Shown here piece by piece: positions 30,086 through 41,720 of a stretch of DNA of 64,000 nt. Positions within the stretch are counted from its first letter, which is position 1. Each line of letters opens with the position of its first letter. The stretch is from Azolla caroliniana. Taxonomy: Eukaryota; Polypodiophyta. The notes under the pieces were generated by a model, which worked only from the letters and a program-made list of their open reading frames with translations, made no database searches and had not been told where the DNA came from. The stretch is from positions 5,704,001-5,768,000 of the forward strand of contig JBHGNT010000022.1 of the NCBI GenBank assembly GCA_043228905.1, given 5' to 3'. The position numbers and the translations under genes are program-made.

Positions 30086-32180
30086 TCCGCCCCCACCAAA
30101 CCGCACGTCCACTGGTACATGCCAAATCTGGAGAAAGGCGAAAGATTCAGGCCAGTGAGAAACCGGTCCTCCGTGACCTGCATCCTGGCTTGTCGCGTCG
30201 ACTGTTGCCGGTTTGAACCGTTGGCTCCGGTTCATCCTTCGCGCTTGCCTCCCCGTAGGCTCGTTCGACCCGTCATTAGGTCATTCGCCGTGATCCCATA
30301 GTCCACGTGCTTCCCTTTGTTGGCTCTTCGCTCGCCCGTATGCACGCTCTACTCTCCGCCGCACACCAGGTGTTCTACGCTTGAGGAACACTCGTTGTGG
30401 CCCGCTTGCCTCGGTTCTCGTTCCGCACTGATCCCCATCGCCTTCATCCCCTCGCCGCCACCTACCTTCTCCTTGGTCTTACGCTACCACGGCGGCCGAA
30501 GTGCCAAGGTCTCCGGAACCAGTGTGGAGGATCCCTCTTTGGCCTTCTACGCGAGATCACTTGAACTGGCAACCTATCTCCGCACTGGTGTTCCCGCTCC
30601 GGCACCTCCGTGTGTTGTGCATCCCCCTTCCCGTGCTCGGCTCCACCCATGCCGAACCCCGGTTTCATCCTATGCACGTGTCGTCGGCCCTCGCCCAGCC
30701 AAATCGTGCATCGCCGCTTCTCCACATACTGGTGTCCTCCGCATCCAAGGAACACCCCATACTAGCCCGCTTGGCCACTTTCGTCTTGCACTGCTGCCAC
30801 CGGTTTGGAGCCTTCCACTTGTCGTCGTCCCCTCGCCCCCACCAGCTTGTTATCTTGGGTTTGGCACGCCACGCCAGTCGTTGTCACTCCGACTGAGCCG
30901 CCGAGATCTCTAAAGCGGGCGTGGAGGATCCTTCTCGGGCCCTCGATCTTGTTTCCGGTATCCATCCCGCGTAGTCCGTTTATGCACACGCGTGTTCTCG
31001 TTCTTGGTTCCTCCGTGTGCCGTCTTCCGCCTTCCTTGTTCGGCACCGCCTGTGCTGAACACCATCCCTTACTTGTGCTTCGCTTTGGCCCTTGATGGCC
31101 AGACGCACGTCTTCCGTTCCGCTTTCGGGTGTGCCCTTTCCGGCTCGGCACACCACTCCTTAACCAAGTGTCCCCAGCAGCTTATCGGAAGATCATCCTT
31201 GCCGCGTATCGGCCCGCATGGTCTCCTTCGTTCCCGTAACGCCTTGGTTGGTCGGTACTCCTGTTGTTGCCGCCTTCGTCCCCTTGTCGCCACCTTCCAT
31301 TACCCTCGGTCTCACGTTGCCACGTCGGCCAAACAGCCTAGGTCTCCAGGCAAGTGTGAAGGATCCTTCTCGGGCCCGTCGTATATCGGACCCTTATCTC
31401 GGGTTGTCTTTCTCCGCAAGTCGAGAGGGCGGCTCGTTCCACACCCTCTCCCATGGTACCGACGTACCGTGTCCCCAGCCTCTTCGTAGCCCTGCTCTCT
31501 CTCCCCTCTTCCAGATCGGTTACCCGGAAGTCCACTCCACCCGGTTCTCGTCTGGGTACGTCCGTCACTTCACATTGTCGGGTCCCGTTTCCTGCCGCCA
31601 CCGTCCTTCTCACTCGGTCTCACATTACCATGTCGGCTCAAACTATCGGCATCTCCGGATCGGTGTGAGGATCCCATAAGACCAGTCTTCGCTCTCCACT
31701 TCCTTCGTTGTACTTCTCCCGAACTCGTCGTCGATCTTTTCACCATGCTCCCGCCTCCATCTTCCATCTCTCTCGGTCTCACGTTAGCCTCGTTGTCGGC
31801 GGCCGGAGTCTCAGATCAAGTTGTGGGGACACCGATTTCATAACGACTCCGACGACTCATTCGGGCCACCGACCTTTTTAGTGGTGTCTGTGGAAAGCAT
31901 TTGCTCTGTGATCAATCAAGCTCCGCCTGGGCTTGATTCTCCAATGTCCGGAGTTTCGGCTCCGATGCCGACCCTGTTGGACACGTTCTGAACCCTTGAT
32001 CACCTTCCTCTCGATTCCCGACCTTTGCCCGGTCGGTCTTTCTCCCCATGTAAAAGAGGGCGTCTTGTTCTGCACCCTCTCCCGTATCGGCACCTTCATG
32101 CCGATTCTGGCCCCTTTCGAACAATCCACGACCGGATCACGCTCCACCCGAGTCGGAATGCAGCACGGCTCGGTCCCCGG
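30086..32180 (-). other. Repetitive tail of element F
   Basis: No pol motif in any frame. On the minus strand the motif G-E-G-x-E-x-A-x-x-x-x-C/M-G-E/R recurs at plus-strand positions near 31,425, 32,056 and (within gag) 32,690. That gives a spacing of 631 and 634 bases. Phrases such as GTGGAGGATCC and GGTCTCACGTT also recur at about 30,525, 30,945, 31,310, 31,640 and 31,770. It looks like a gag C-terminal segment amplified in tandem and then diverged. Confidence 0.55.
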
Positions 32181-33570
32181 TCGAGTCATTTCTTTGTTCT
32201 TTCGTCGACCTTCTCACGGGCCATTTCCCATCCATCTTCGCTAGCATCGTGCCAGGACTCCTCGATACCGTCATCCATGTCCGCAGTTTCACGTGGGTGT
32301 AAGGGCCCGAATGCCGAGTTCTCCGGAATCGGTTCCGAGGGCTCTTGTCCATTCCTTCCCCGTATCGTCTCATCGATGATTCTCAGTCTCATGCCACCAC
32401 CTTCCTCCCCTTCGGACTCATGTGGGCACTCGGGCCCAACTGCCATCATCTCGGGAGCAAGTGTGGGAAGACGCGAAGAATCGTCCATCCGTTTTACGCC
32501 CTTGGCCGTACGCACCGGCTCCTTGTGCCCGGTGGTTGTCCCCTTATCGATTGTGCAAGCCCCGCCTGGGCTTGCTTCTCCACTGTCCGGAGTTTCGGGC
32601 TGACGTGCCAGAAACCGCCGGTCCCAATGTTCCGAACCTGCGATTCGTATCTCGGCCTCGTCCTTGGCCATTCTATCTCTACAAGCCGAGAGGGCGTTTT
32701 GTTCTGCACCCTCTCTCGTGGTACCGTCGTACCGATCTTCTGCCATCTCTAGGGGCAAGTTCGTCTCCTCGGTGTCAGCTCGTGGCCTTGATCTTTCCTC
32801 TTCCTCGAGCATTGCCTTGAGAGTTGCATATGCCTCCGCAATCTTGGCCCCGAAGCCGAGCCTTGCCGACTCTTGGTCGTTTGGCCTCTTCCCGCTATGA
32901 TGGCACCCCGTCATGTGCCTTCCTCCTAGCCTTCTCAGCCCGCTCGTCATCCAGCCGTTGGCATACCCTTCCGACCTTCGACCAGTCCTCCGTAAGGCCA
33001 TTCGCTCCATCCTCTTCTTCGAGCTCAATCCCGATGGCCTCCCATTCCGCTCGGTCAATCGACTTAACGAACAACATGACTTTGTCCGCCCCTACCAAAC
33101 CTTGTTCCCATTCCGGGAGCCGAGCAAGCCGTCGCTCGAACTCTCGGAACGCCTTCGTTGCGCCCCAATAGGTCTTCGTTGATGCCACCCACTGATCGAA
33201 GCCGCATCGTCCCCGGTCTTCGGTCATCCTCCATATGCCTGCAGGAGCGTCTCTTCGAAGGCCTACCATGAACTATGAGCTTCTCTGAGCTCCTTCACTT
33301 CCGCCTGCATACGGACGACGACGACCTGACAGAAGAACTCCAGCCTCAACGCCCCGTCTACGTCTCGCTCCTCCATTTCCACGTTGTAGGATTCCAAGTA
33401 GAATGGGACTTTGTCCCTGTTGAAACGGCCGACTCTTTCGACCACTCGCTCAACAACGTGCTACGTCGTCTCTCTTCTTGTTGTTGCTCGTCCAAAACTC
33501 CCTCACCGCTTCCACAAAAAGTTGCGTGAAGTCGTCTTCTTCCAACTCCGTTCTCCCTTTCCGCCCTTCA
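32181..33570 (-). pseudogene. Element F gag
   Basis: Three overlapping minus-strand frames give a Ty3-type gag core: VPFYLESYNVEMEERDVDGA and LRLEFFCQVV (33,263-33,445), then FDQWVASTKTYWGATKAFRE and FERRLARLPEWEQGLVGADK (33,150-33,250), VMLFVKSIDRAEWEAIGIEL and LKAMLEEEERSRPRADTEET with REGAEQNALSACRDR (32,690-32,820). There is no CCHC knuckle that I can see. At least two frame changes exist, so it is probably not expressed as one protein. Confidence 0.6.
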
Positions 33571-33577
33571 CGTCGGG

Positions 33578-33745
33578 TGTCGAATACAAGTGTATAATGG
33601 ACGTATTCACACTATCCCTTTAGGCCATTTGTGTAATTAGCATAAAGGGTAGTTGCCCTAAGTCGGTCGCTATATATAGTGACCTTGTAACCTTTTTGTA
33701 AGGTTGGGTGTTGTATTATTGCTTTGTGGAATAAGAAAATCTTTT

Positions 33746-33783
<38 letters not shown>

Positions 33784-35774
33784 AACGACCTAGAAACTGT
33801 CATACGCAGGTATTCAAACACCAATCGAATGCTTCTTGATCTTCCGCATAGACGACCTCGTCCCCAACATCTGGTATCAGAGCCTGCACAGTAGTCGGTC
33901 CTTCAATCTGCTGTCGGCCGTCGTCTCAGCCTGCACAGCATTCGGTTCCCTGCGTCATTCGAAGAAGAGAGAAGAAGAAGAGAAACGAGGCTTGCATCTC
34001 ATCGCGTTAGATCATCTTCGCTTGGAGTAAGCCAGTAGGTTGTACTCTGTCCCTTGTGATCGTAACCGCTCGAGGTGAAATCCCCTTGTGCAACATTGAC
34101 ACGATCGTGCTCCACCCGGTTAAACGGCATCCGAAGAGGTAATCAAACGCCGCTCATTGTAACCACTCGGTGCAGATCGGTCTCAAGACAACAACCCCAA
34201 ATTCGTGCTTCATCTGGCTGATCGACATTCGGGAGGATCAGTTGGATCCGTCTCTCTCGTTGCTGCAGTCAACCGAAGCAGAATCGGTCCAGATAATCGG
34301 TTTCAATAATCGGTATTCGGCATATATATCCGAAGCGAACCGGGCTCACTCCGACTCGGCAACATTCGGGAAGACCAGTCGGTTCTGTCCCTCAAGCTAC
34401 CGGAGTCAATTCGAGCAAGTTCCGAAGCCGAACCGACTCGGGTTCAAATCCGACTAGAGCGATATCGGGTGAGCCAACCGGCTGCACTCCAACAAGGCTC
34501 GTAGTCAACTCCGAACCGAGCTTCGTCAACCGAAACCAAATTTGATGGCATCAACATCCGGCTCGTCAGAAATGAGTCGACGAAAGTTTGATGGATCGAA
34601 CTTCAACTTCTGGAAGGAGCAAATGCAGGACTATCTCATAGTCAAGGGGCAAATGGATCCCATCGAAAATGAAGAACCTCCAGAAGGATACAAACCAATT
34701 GAGTGGCAGAAGCTGGACAGAATCGTCCGCGCCACGATTCGGATGCACCTATCGGAATCGGTATACTTTACGGTGCAATCGTGTACGACAGCATTCGAAC
34801 TGTGGAAAACACTGTCGGACACTTACGAAAAGAAAGTAGCCGCAACAAAGATGTTTCTGATCCGGCGCCTCTACAACTTGCGGATGAAAGAATCCGACTC
34901 GGTTCAAGCACACCTCAATGAGTACGAAAGCATAAGCTCCCAAATCTCGTCACAGGGGACGGCAATCGAGGATGAACTCAGAGCAATGATACTCATGAGT
35001 AGCCTTCCCTCATCATGGGAAACTTTCGTCACAACCGTGTGCAATGCGTCAACCACGGCTGTTAAATACTCCGAAGTCACGAGCGCAATCCTGACCGAAG
35101 CAGCTCGGAGAAAGTCGTTTGCCAAAGACTCAACAGACGACGCTTATGTAGTACAAGGTTCGACAGACCGATCGAACATACGAGGAAGAGATTCCTCACG
35201 ACCGCCGAACAATCAACGAAGACGGAGCCAGTCACGGGATAACCGAATCTGCAACTATTGCAAGAAACCCGGACACATCAAAGCCGACTGCCGCGCACTC
35301 AAGAACAAGAACAACAAGAAGAGTGGCCGGCATGAGGAGATCAATTACGTCAGCTTCTCAGCTGATGTGCTACCAGACGACCCGAATATACTATCAATCG
35401 AAAATCCAGTCGGATCAGAAGTCCTACTCACGACTGAAGAGTCGAGCACATGGCTCTTAGATTCGGGCGCGTCATTTCACGTGACTCCTCATCGATCCCA
35501 ATTTCGACAATATACGATCCGTCACTCCGACTCAGTTCGAGTCGGCAACTCACAACACTGTGACATCATCGGAATCGGCACAGTAGAGCTCAACCTTGCA
35601 GGTGGCTCTACACTTGTACTCCACAATGTCCGACATGTACCCGAGCTCTCAAGGCCATTGATCTCAGTCGGACAACTAGATGAAGACGGCATTCGTGCCG
35701 GTTTTTCTTCGGGAGGGTGGACACTCCACAGGGGGAACCTCCTGCTTGCTAGAGGACCCAAGATACACTCACTG
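33578..35774 (+). mobile_element. Copia-G left arm: 5' LTR, gag, protease
   Basis: A 292-base LTR (33578-33869, TGTCGAATACAAG to CGTCCCCAACA) is followed by the primer-binding site TGGTATCAGAGCC (33,872). A 670-base leader follows, then gag-protease from ATG 34545 in one open frame: SSEMSRRKFDGSNFNFWKEQ, SLPSSWETFVTTVCNASTT, knuckle CNYCKKPGHIKADC (35,251-35,292), protease STWLLDSGASFHVTP (35,446 on). Homology stops at CACTCACTG (35774), where sequence in the opposite orientation begins. A TC microsatellite lies at 33,749-33,779. Confidence 0.9.
34545..35774 (+). pseudogene. Copia-G gag-protease, left copy, 3'-truncated
   Basis: A 410-residue open gag-protease without internal stops: UBN2-type capsid domain (residues about 10-190), basic linker RRRSQSRDNR, one CCHC knuckle, then an aspartic protease with DSG and the conserved NVRHVPELSRPLISVGQLDE. 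It breaks inside the pre-integrase segment, and the chance frame runs on to 35858. It is almost identical to the right arm; the few differences include DGIRAGF against DDIRAGF. Young by appearance, but lacking integrase and RT. Confidence 0.9.
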
Positions 35775-35803
35775 GTCGCATCGGGTATCGAGGTCGGATG
35801 GTC

Positions 35804-37247
35804 CGAAAGCGGATTGTTCTGCTGTGCCGAGTCGGGGTCGTCCGAGTCGGTAGTGTAAGGTTCAGCTACCCGTGAAGCTGACCGTGTGTTGAGAGCGGGG
35901 CCTTCTTGAAGGGTCGGCACATCGGAAAATGTTACCCTTCGGACTTCGATCGGTTTTTCGACTGATGGATTCATAGCCGACTCGTTGAACACAACGTCCG
36001 AACTTCGAACGATTTGTCTGCGTTCGGGGTCCCAGAGTCGGTATCCCATTTCGCCGTCGGATCCATATCCAAGGAAAATGCATTTCCTGGACCGAGGTGC
36101 AAGTTTTCGGCGATCATCTTTCGGAATAAGGGCGTACGCCTCGCATCCGAAGATCCTCAGCTTGTCGTAATTCGGCTTACTGCCGATCCATAGTTCCTGA
36201 GGAATTTGAAGTCCTAGAGGTCTACTTGGCGACATATTGATTATGTGTACTGCCGTGAGTAGAGCCTCTGCCCAGAAGCCATCCGACAGTCCGANNNNNN
36301 NNNNNNNNNNNNNNNNNNNNNNNNNNNNNNNNNNNNNNNNNNNNNNNNNNNNNNNNNNNNNNNNNNNNNNNNNNNNNNNNNNNNNNNNNNNNNNACGAAA
36401 GCGGATTGTTCTGCTGTGCCGAGTCGGGGTCGTCCGAGTCGGTAGTGTAAGGTTCAGCTACCCGTGAAGCTGACCGTGTGTTGAGAGCGGGGCCTTCTTG
36501 AAGGGTCGGCACATCGGAAAATGTTACCCTTCGGACTTCGATCGGTTTTTCGACTGATGGATTCATAGCCGACTCGTTGAACACAACGTCCGAACTTCGA
36601 ACGATTTGTCTGCGTTCGGGGTCCCAGAGTCGGTATCCCATTTCGCCGTCGGATCCATATCCAAGGAAAATGCATTTCCTGGACCGAGGTGCAAGTTTTC
36701 GGCGATCATCTTTCGGAATAAGGGCGTACGCCTCGCATCCGAAGATCCTCAGCTTGTCGTAATTCGGCTTACTGCCGATCCATAGTTCCTGAGGAATTTG
36801 AAGTCCTAGAGGTCTACTTGGCGACATATTGATTATGTGTACTGCCGTGAGTAGAGCCTCTGCCCAGAAGCCATCCGACAGTCCGGAGTGTTGGAGCATG
36901 GAAACTATCCTTTCTTGGATTGTCCGATTCATTCGTTCTGCAATCCCGTTTTGCTCCGGACTGTGTGGTGCCGTAAATTCACGTCGGATGCCGCGTTGTC
37001 GGCAGAATTTGACGAATTCATCAGATTTGAACTCTCCCCCATTGTCGGTCCGAAAACATTTCAGTTTTCGGTCGGTTTGATTTTCTACCATAGCGAGCCA
37101 ATCGGAGAAGATCGAGAAGACACGATCTTTGGTGCGAATTGGATACGCCCACACCTTTCGAGTCGAATCGTCAATAAAAGTGACGAAGTAAGAGGCACCG
37201 CCGAGAGACTGATGCGGCATTGGGCCACAGACGTCCGAGTGGACCAA
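35804..37247 (-). pseudogene. Copia-G integrase, with gap and duplication
   Basis: Integrase core from 37247: MVHSDVCGPMPHQSLGGASY, RTDNGGEFKSDEFVKF, PHSPEQNGIAERMNRTI (all three acids present), FWAEALLTAVHIINMSPSRP, then the C-terminal part LRIFGCEAYALIPKDDRRKL and KCIFLGYGSDGEMGYRLWDP. The 491-base end region is present twice around the N block. Read across the gap the frame seems continuous only because of that repeat. Confidence 0.85.
36295..36394. other. Assembly gap (100 N)
   Basis: A run of N of scaffold-default length. Flanks 35804-36294 and 36396-36886 are the same 491 bases in the same orientation. This suggests two overlapping contig ends that were not merged, or a tandem repeat collapsed at the gap. 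Confidence 0.95.
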
Positions 37248-37310
37248 ATCGAGAGGTCTCGTTTCTCTTGGTGCTGATGTCGGGTGTGATGCGGCTGCTT
37301 GTTTGCCATA

Positions 37311-38717
37311 CTAGCAATGCTCGCAGAATTGATGGTCGGAGAAGGAGAGTTTAGGGATGTATCCGGCTCTAGATAGATGCGTAATGCCGGCCTTGCTGAG
37401 GTGTCCTAATCTTCTGTGCCATAGTGAAAACACAGGAATATCCACCAAAAACAGGTTACCCTCTCTGAGCGTAACATGTAACGGATACAGTGAGTGTATC
37501 TTGGGTCCTCTAGCAAGCAGGAGGTTCCCCCTGTGGAGTGTCCACCCTCCCGAAGAAAAACCGGCACGAATGTCGTCTTCATCTAGTTGTCCGACTGAGA
37601 TCAATGGCCTTGAGAGCTCGGGTACATGTCGGACATTGTGGAGTACAAGTGTAGAGCCACCTGCAAGGTTGAGCTCTACTGTGCCGATTCCGATGATGTC
37701 ACAGTGTTGTGAGTTGCCGACTCGAACTGAGTCGGAGTGACGGATCGTATATTGCCGAAATTGGGATCGATGAGGAGTCACGTGAAATGACGCGCCCGAA
37801 TCTAAGAGCCATGTGCTCGACTCTTCAGTCGTGAGTAGGACTTCTGATCCGACTGGATTTTCGATTGATAGTATATTCGGGTCGTCTGGTAGCACATCAG
37901 CTGAGAAGCTGACGTAATTGATCTCCTCATGCCGGCCACTCTTCTTGTTGTTCTTGTTCTTGAGTGCGCGGCAGTCGGCTTTGATGTGTCCGGGTTTCTT
38001 GCAATAGTTGCAGATTCGGTTATCCCGTGACTGGCTCCGTCTTCGTTGATTGTTCGGCGGTCGTGAGGAATCTCTTCCTCGTATGTTCGATTGGTCTGTC
38101 GAACCTTGTACTACATAAGCGTCGTCTGTTGAGTCTTTGGCGAAAGACTTTCTCCGAGCTGCTTCGGTCAGGATTGCGCTCGTGACTTCGGAGTATTTAA
38201 CAGCCGTGGTTGACGCGTTGCACACGGTTGTGACGAAAGTTTCCCATGATGAGGGAAGGCTACTCATGAGTATCATTGCTCTGAGTTCATCCTCGATTGC
38301 CGTCCCCTGTGACGAGATTTGGGAGCTTATGCTTTCGTACTCATTGAGGTGTGCTTGAACCGAGTCGGATTCTTTCATCCGCAAGTTGTAGAGGCGCCGG
38401 ATCAGAAACATCTTTGTTGCGGCGACCTTCTTTTCGTAAGTGTCCGACAGTGTTTTCCACAGTTCGAATGCTGTCGTACACGATTGCACCGTAAAGTATA
38501 CCGATTCCGATAGGTGCATCCGAATCGTGGCGCGGACGATTCTGTCCAGCTTCTGCCACTCAATTGGTTTGTATCCTTCTGGAGGTTCTTCATTTTCGAT
38601 TGGATCCATTTGCCCCTTGACTATGAGATAGTCCTGCATTTGCTCCTTCCAGAAGTTGAAGTTCGATCCATCAAACTTTCGTAGACTCATTTCTGACGAG
38701 CCGGATGTTGATGCCAT
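37311..38717 (-). pseudogene. Copia-G gag-protease, right copy
   Basis: An open frame of about 468 residues from ATG 38717 with the same domains as the left copy, continuing past the left copy's breakpoint into pre-integrase: NLFLVDIPVFSLWHRRLGHL and FSDHQFCEHC. A TAG at 37311-37313 interrupts the zinc motif just before YGKQ, after which the same frame goes on into integrase. Apart from that stop it looks intact. Confidence 0.9.
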
Positions 38718-39478
38718 CAAATTTGGTTTCGGTTGACGAAGCTCGGTTCGGAGTTGACTACGAGCCTTGTTGGAGTGCAGCCGGTTGGCTCACCCGATAT
38801 CGCTCTAGTCGGATTTGAACCCGAGTCGGTTCGGCTTCGGAACTTGCTCGAATTGACTCCGGTAGCTTGAGGGACAGAACCGATTGGTCTTCCCGAATGT
38901 TGCCGAGTCGGAGTGAGCCCGGTTCGCTTCGGATATATATGCCGAATACCGATTATTGAAACCGATTATCTGGACCGATTCTGCTTCGGTTGACTGCAGC
39001 AACGAGAGAGACGGATCCAACTGATCCTCCCGAATGTCGATCAGCCAGATGAAGCACGAATTTGGGGTTGTTGTCTTGAGACCGATCTGCACCGAGTGGT
39101 TACAATGAGCGGCGTTTGATTACCTCTTCGGATGCCGTTTAACCGGGTGGAGCACGATCGTGTCAATGTTGCACAAGGGGATTTCACCTCGAGCGGTTAC
39201 GATCACAAGGGACAGAGTACAACCTACTGGCTTACTCCAAGCGAAGATGATCTAACGCGATGAGATGCAAGCCTCGTTTCTCTTCTTCTTCTCTCTTCTT
39301 CGAATGACGCAGGGAACCGAATGCTGTGCAGGCTGAGACGACGGCCGACAGCAGATTGAAGGACCGACTACTGTGCAGGCTCTGATACCAGATGTTGGGG
39401 ACGAGGTCGTCTATGCGGAAGATCAAGAAGCATTCGATTGGTGTTTGAATACCTGCGTATGACAGTTTCTAGGTCGTT

Positions 39479-39509
<31 letters not shown>

Positions 39510-39680
39510 CACAAAAGATTTTCTTATTCCACAAAGCAATAATACAACACCCAACCTTACAAAAAGGTTACAAGGTCACTATATATAGCGACCGACTTAG
39601 GGCAACTACCCTTTATGCTAATTACACAAATGGCCTAAAGGGATAGTGTGAATACGTCCATTATACACTTGTATTCGACA

Positions 39681-41720
39681 AAGGCGTGGGGCTGCGATAG
39701 TCCGGACACTCCGGGAAAACCCCACAAGTGTATGATAGCGAAGAAGACCCGTGCTATAAGTAGGGAATTTTGGTTCTCCGACAACGGAGGGTGTATGTTA
39801 GTCGACGTTGTTGGCCGGAAGAAGAGAAGGGCGGAGGAGCGACTTCGGGCATGTGGCGTCCTCGACCTCGGAGAACAAATCAACAGAGCCGTGGAGGCGG
39901 TCTCTTTCGTCGATACCTTGGGGGAGCTGCGGGAGGTAGTCGGAGGAGTCCTTAAAGAGGACTGGACGATTCCGGTATGTTCGGAAAAGATGTACGAAGT
40001 CATCGCGGACTTCAGTAGAGGGCTCGAGTCGGGTCGGACGGCCCGGGTGGACACGAGGTACAAGACTGTGGACCGGAAGGTGAGGCCAGTCGCGGCTCCC
40101 TTGCCGGAGGGCAGCTAGTTGCGAATAAAGGGGGTTGCGTCGGACCCGAGTTTACGAAATCTGGCCCACATAGGACACACGTTCACCAACATAACGTTGC
40201 GCGAGCTCAAAATCAGTGGGGGCGGCTTCCTACTGCTGGCGGAAGAGGACCGTTTTCGGGGAATGCTCGGAAGGCACGGGAAGGCTTTCGCATTCTCACC
40301 AGAGGAGATCGGGTGCGTAGACCCGACAGTCGTGGAACTGATGGTGATATTCACGGTACCGCATGTGCCGTGGAGTCTCCAACCGATTCCAGTACCCAGA
40401 GCTCACATCCCGAAGCTGATGGAGCTGTTAAAGCAGAAGGTCGAGATGGGAATCCTTGAACCGTCGAGTGCCCCATACTCGAATCAGTGGTTTACTGTGC
40501 CGAAGAAGAACGGCACGCTGCGCTTTATTCAAGATCTGCAGCCGGTCAACAAGGTGACCATTCGAAACGTGGGAATCGGACCGACAATAGATGAGTTCGC
40601 GGAGGCCTTCGTCGGAAGGTCAATTTACTCGGTCGGTGATCTCTACTTGGGGTACGATCAGTTCCAACTGGCCGTAGAGAGCAGAGACATCACAACAATG
40701 CGAACTCCTCTCGGCCTAGTACAGATGTGTACCCTGCCGCAAGGAGGGACGAACTCGGTGGCTGACATGGTGAACGCAATGAACAAAGTGCTGAGGGATT
40801 GTATCCCGGACATCACCATGCCGTTTTTGGACGACGTCCCAATCAAGGGATGCGCGGTGGAGGAAAGGGACGAGACGATCGGACCGGACAGATGCCGGAA
40901 ATTTGTGGTGACGCACATCGATAACTGCGAGAAGGTGCTACAGAGGTTGGAGAGCGCGAGGCTCACCTTCTCCGGGGGAAAGTCGGCCTTCGGGCAATCA
41001 GAGATCATGGTCGTCGGACACCTATGCGGGCCGTACGGCCGGAAACCGTCTCCGGCTAAGGTAGAAGCCATCTCTGCGATGAAGAACGATTGTAGCTCGG
41101 TCACGGAGGTTCGGAGGTTCTTGGGAGCGTGCGCGTTCTACCACATATGGATCCCGCATTACGCTCACGTCGCGGAGCCGTTGTACGGGTTGCTAAAAAA
41201 GGGGCGAAAATTCGAGTGGAGAGGCGAGCATACGGAGTCTGTCCAGAAGATGAAGGAAGCACTTGCCGCGGCTCCGGCACTCCGAAAGGCTATCTACGGA
41301 AAGAGCACTCCAATTTACGTAACGGTAGACACGAGTCCGACCGGGATCGGATGGGTCGTCAACCAAGAGGACGAAGACGGCATGCGTTCCCCGATCCGGT
41401 TCGGCGCGAAGGTCCTCAGCGAGCAACAGCGAGGATACGCCCAGGTTAAACGCGAGCTCTGGGGTATCGTTTCGGCGGTAAAGGCCGATAAAGACTACTT
41501 GATCGGGACAGAGGTAATTATCGAGACGGACTGCCTACCGATCCTTGGCATGGTTTCCGGATGCGTGACGCCTGACCTGGCAATGCTCAGGTGGATAGCA
41601 TACATCAAGTCCCTGAATCCGGAAATACGACACATTTCCGGGAAAGACAACACCATGGCCGACATGCCATGGTTTCAGAGGACAAGGAAGTCGGCGTGGA
41701 CTTCTTCGAGGCGGCTCACG
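39681..41720 (+). pseudogene. Element H pol: linker, RT and RNase H
   Basis: The linker frame stops at a TAG just before 40119. RT then runs open: VPRAHIPKLMELLKQKVEMG, SNQWFTVPKKNGTLRFIQDL, VGDLYLGYDQFQLAVESRD, RTPLGLVQMCTLPQGGTNSV, and active site MPFLDDVPIKG (about 40,820-40,850, Phe-Leu-Asp-Asp). RNase H follows: IYVTVDTSPTGIGWVV, QRGYAQVKRELWGIVSAV, IETDCLPILGM. A frameshift lies near 41,670 after GKDNTMADMP. The LPQGGTNS and FLDDVPIKG motifs and GRKPSPAKV after them differ from the common plant Ty3 clades and recall fungal Ty3 elements. Protein placement is from memory. Confidence 0.85.

Larger units (their letters stand above)
29344..33577 (-). mobile_element. Ty3 element F, gag only
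   Basis: On the minus strand: gag (33,570 to about 32,190), about 2.1 kb of repetitive GC-rich sequence without pol, polypurine tract GGTGGGGGCGGA (30,086-30,097) and a 742-base 3' LTR. Its 5' end is cut by Copia-G at 33577, so whether it once had an upstream LTR is unknown. The layout resembles the non-autonomous gag-only LTR elements described in plants (TR-GAG type). Confidence 0.65.
35775..39680 (-). mobile_element. Copia-G right arm: 5' LTR to integrase, inverted
   Basis: The mirror image of the left arm from 39680 to 37488, then onward through pre-integrase and integrase to 35775. LTR 39393-39680 (288 bases) and primer-binding site at about 39,379-39,391 match the left arm. No RT, RNase H or 3' LTR is present. 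The segment 35804-36294 is repeated exactly by eye at 36396-36886, on either side of the N gap. Whether this is one real inverted structure or a scaffold error cannot be decided from the sequence. Confidence 0.85.

Noticed and set aside
34545-39680. Treating Copia-G as one normal full-length element.
   Set aside because: The LTRs are inverted, not direct, and RT and RNase H are absent.
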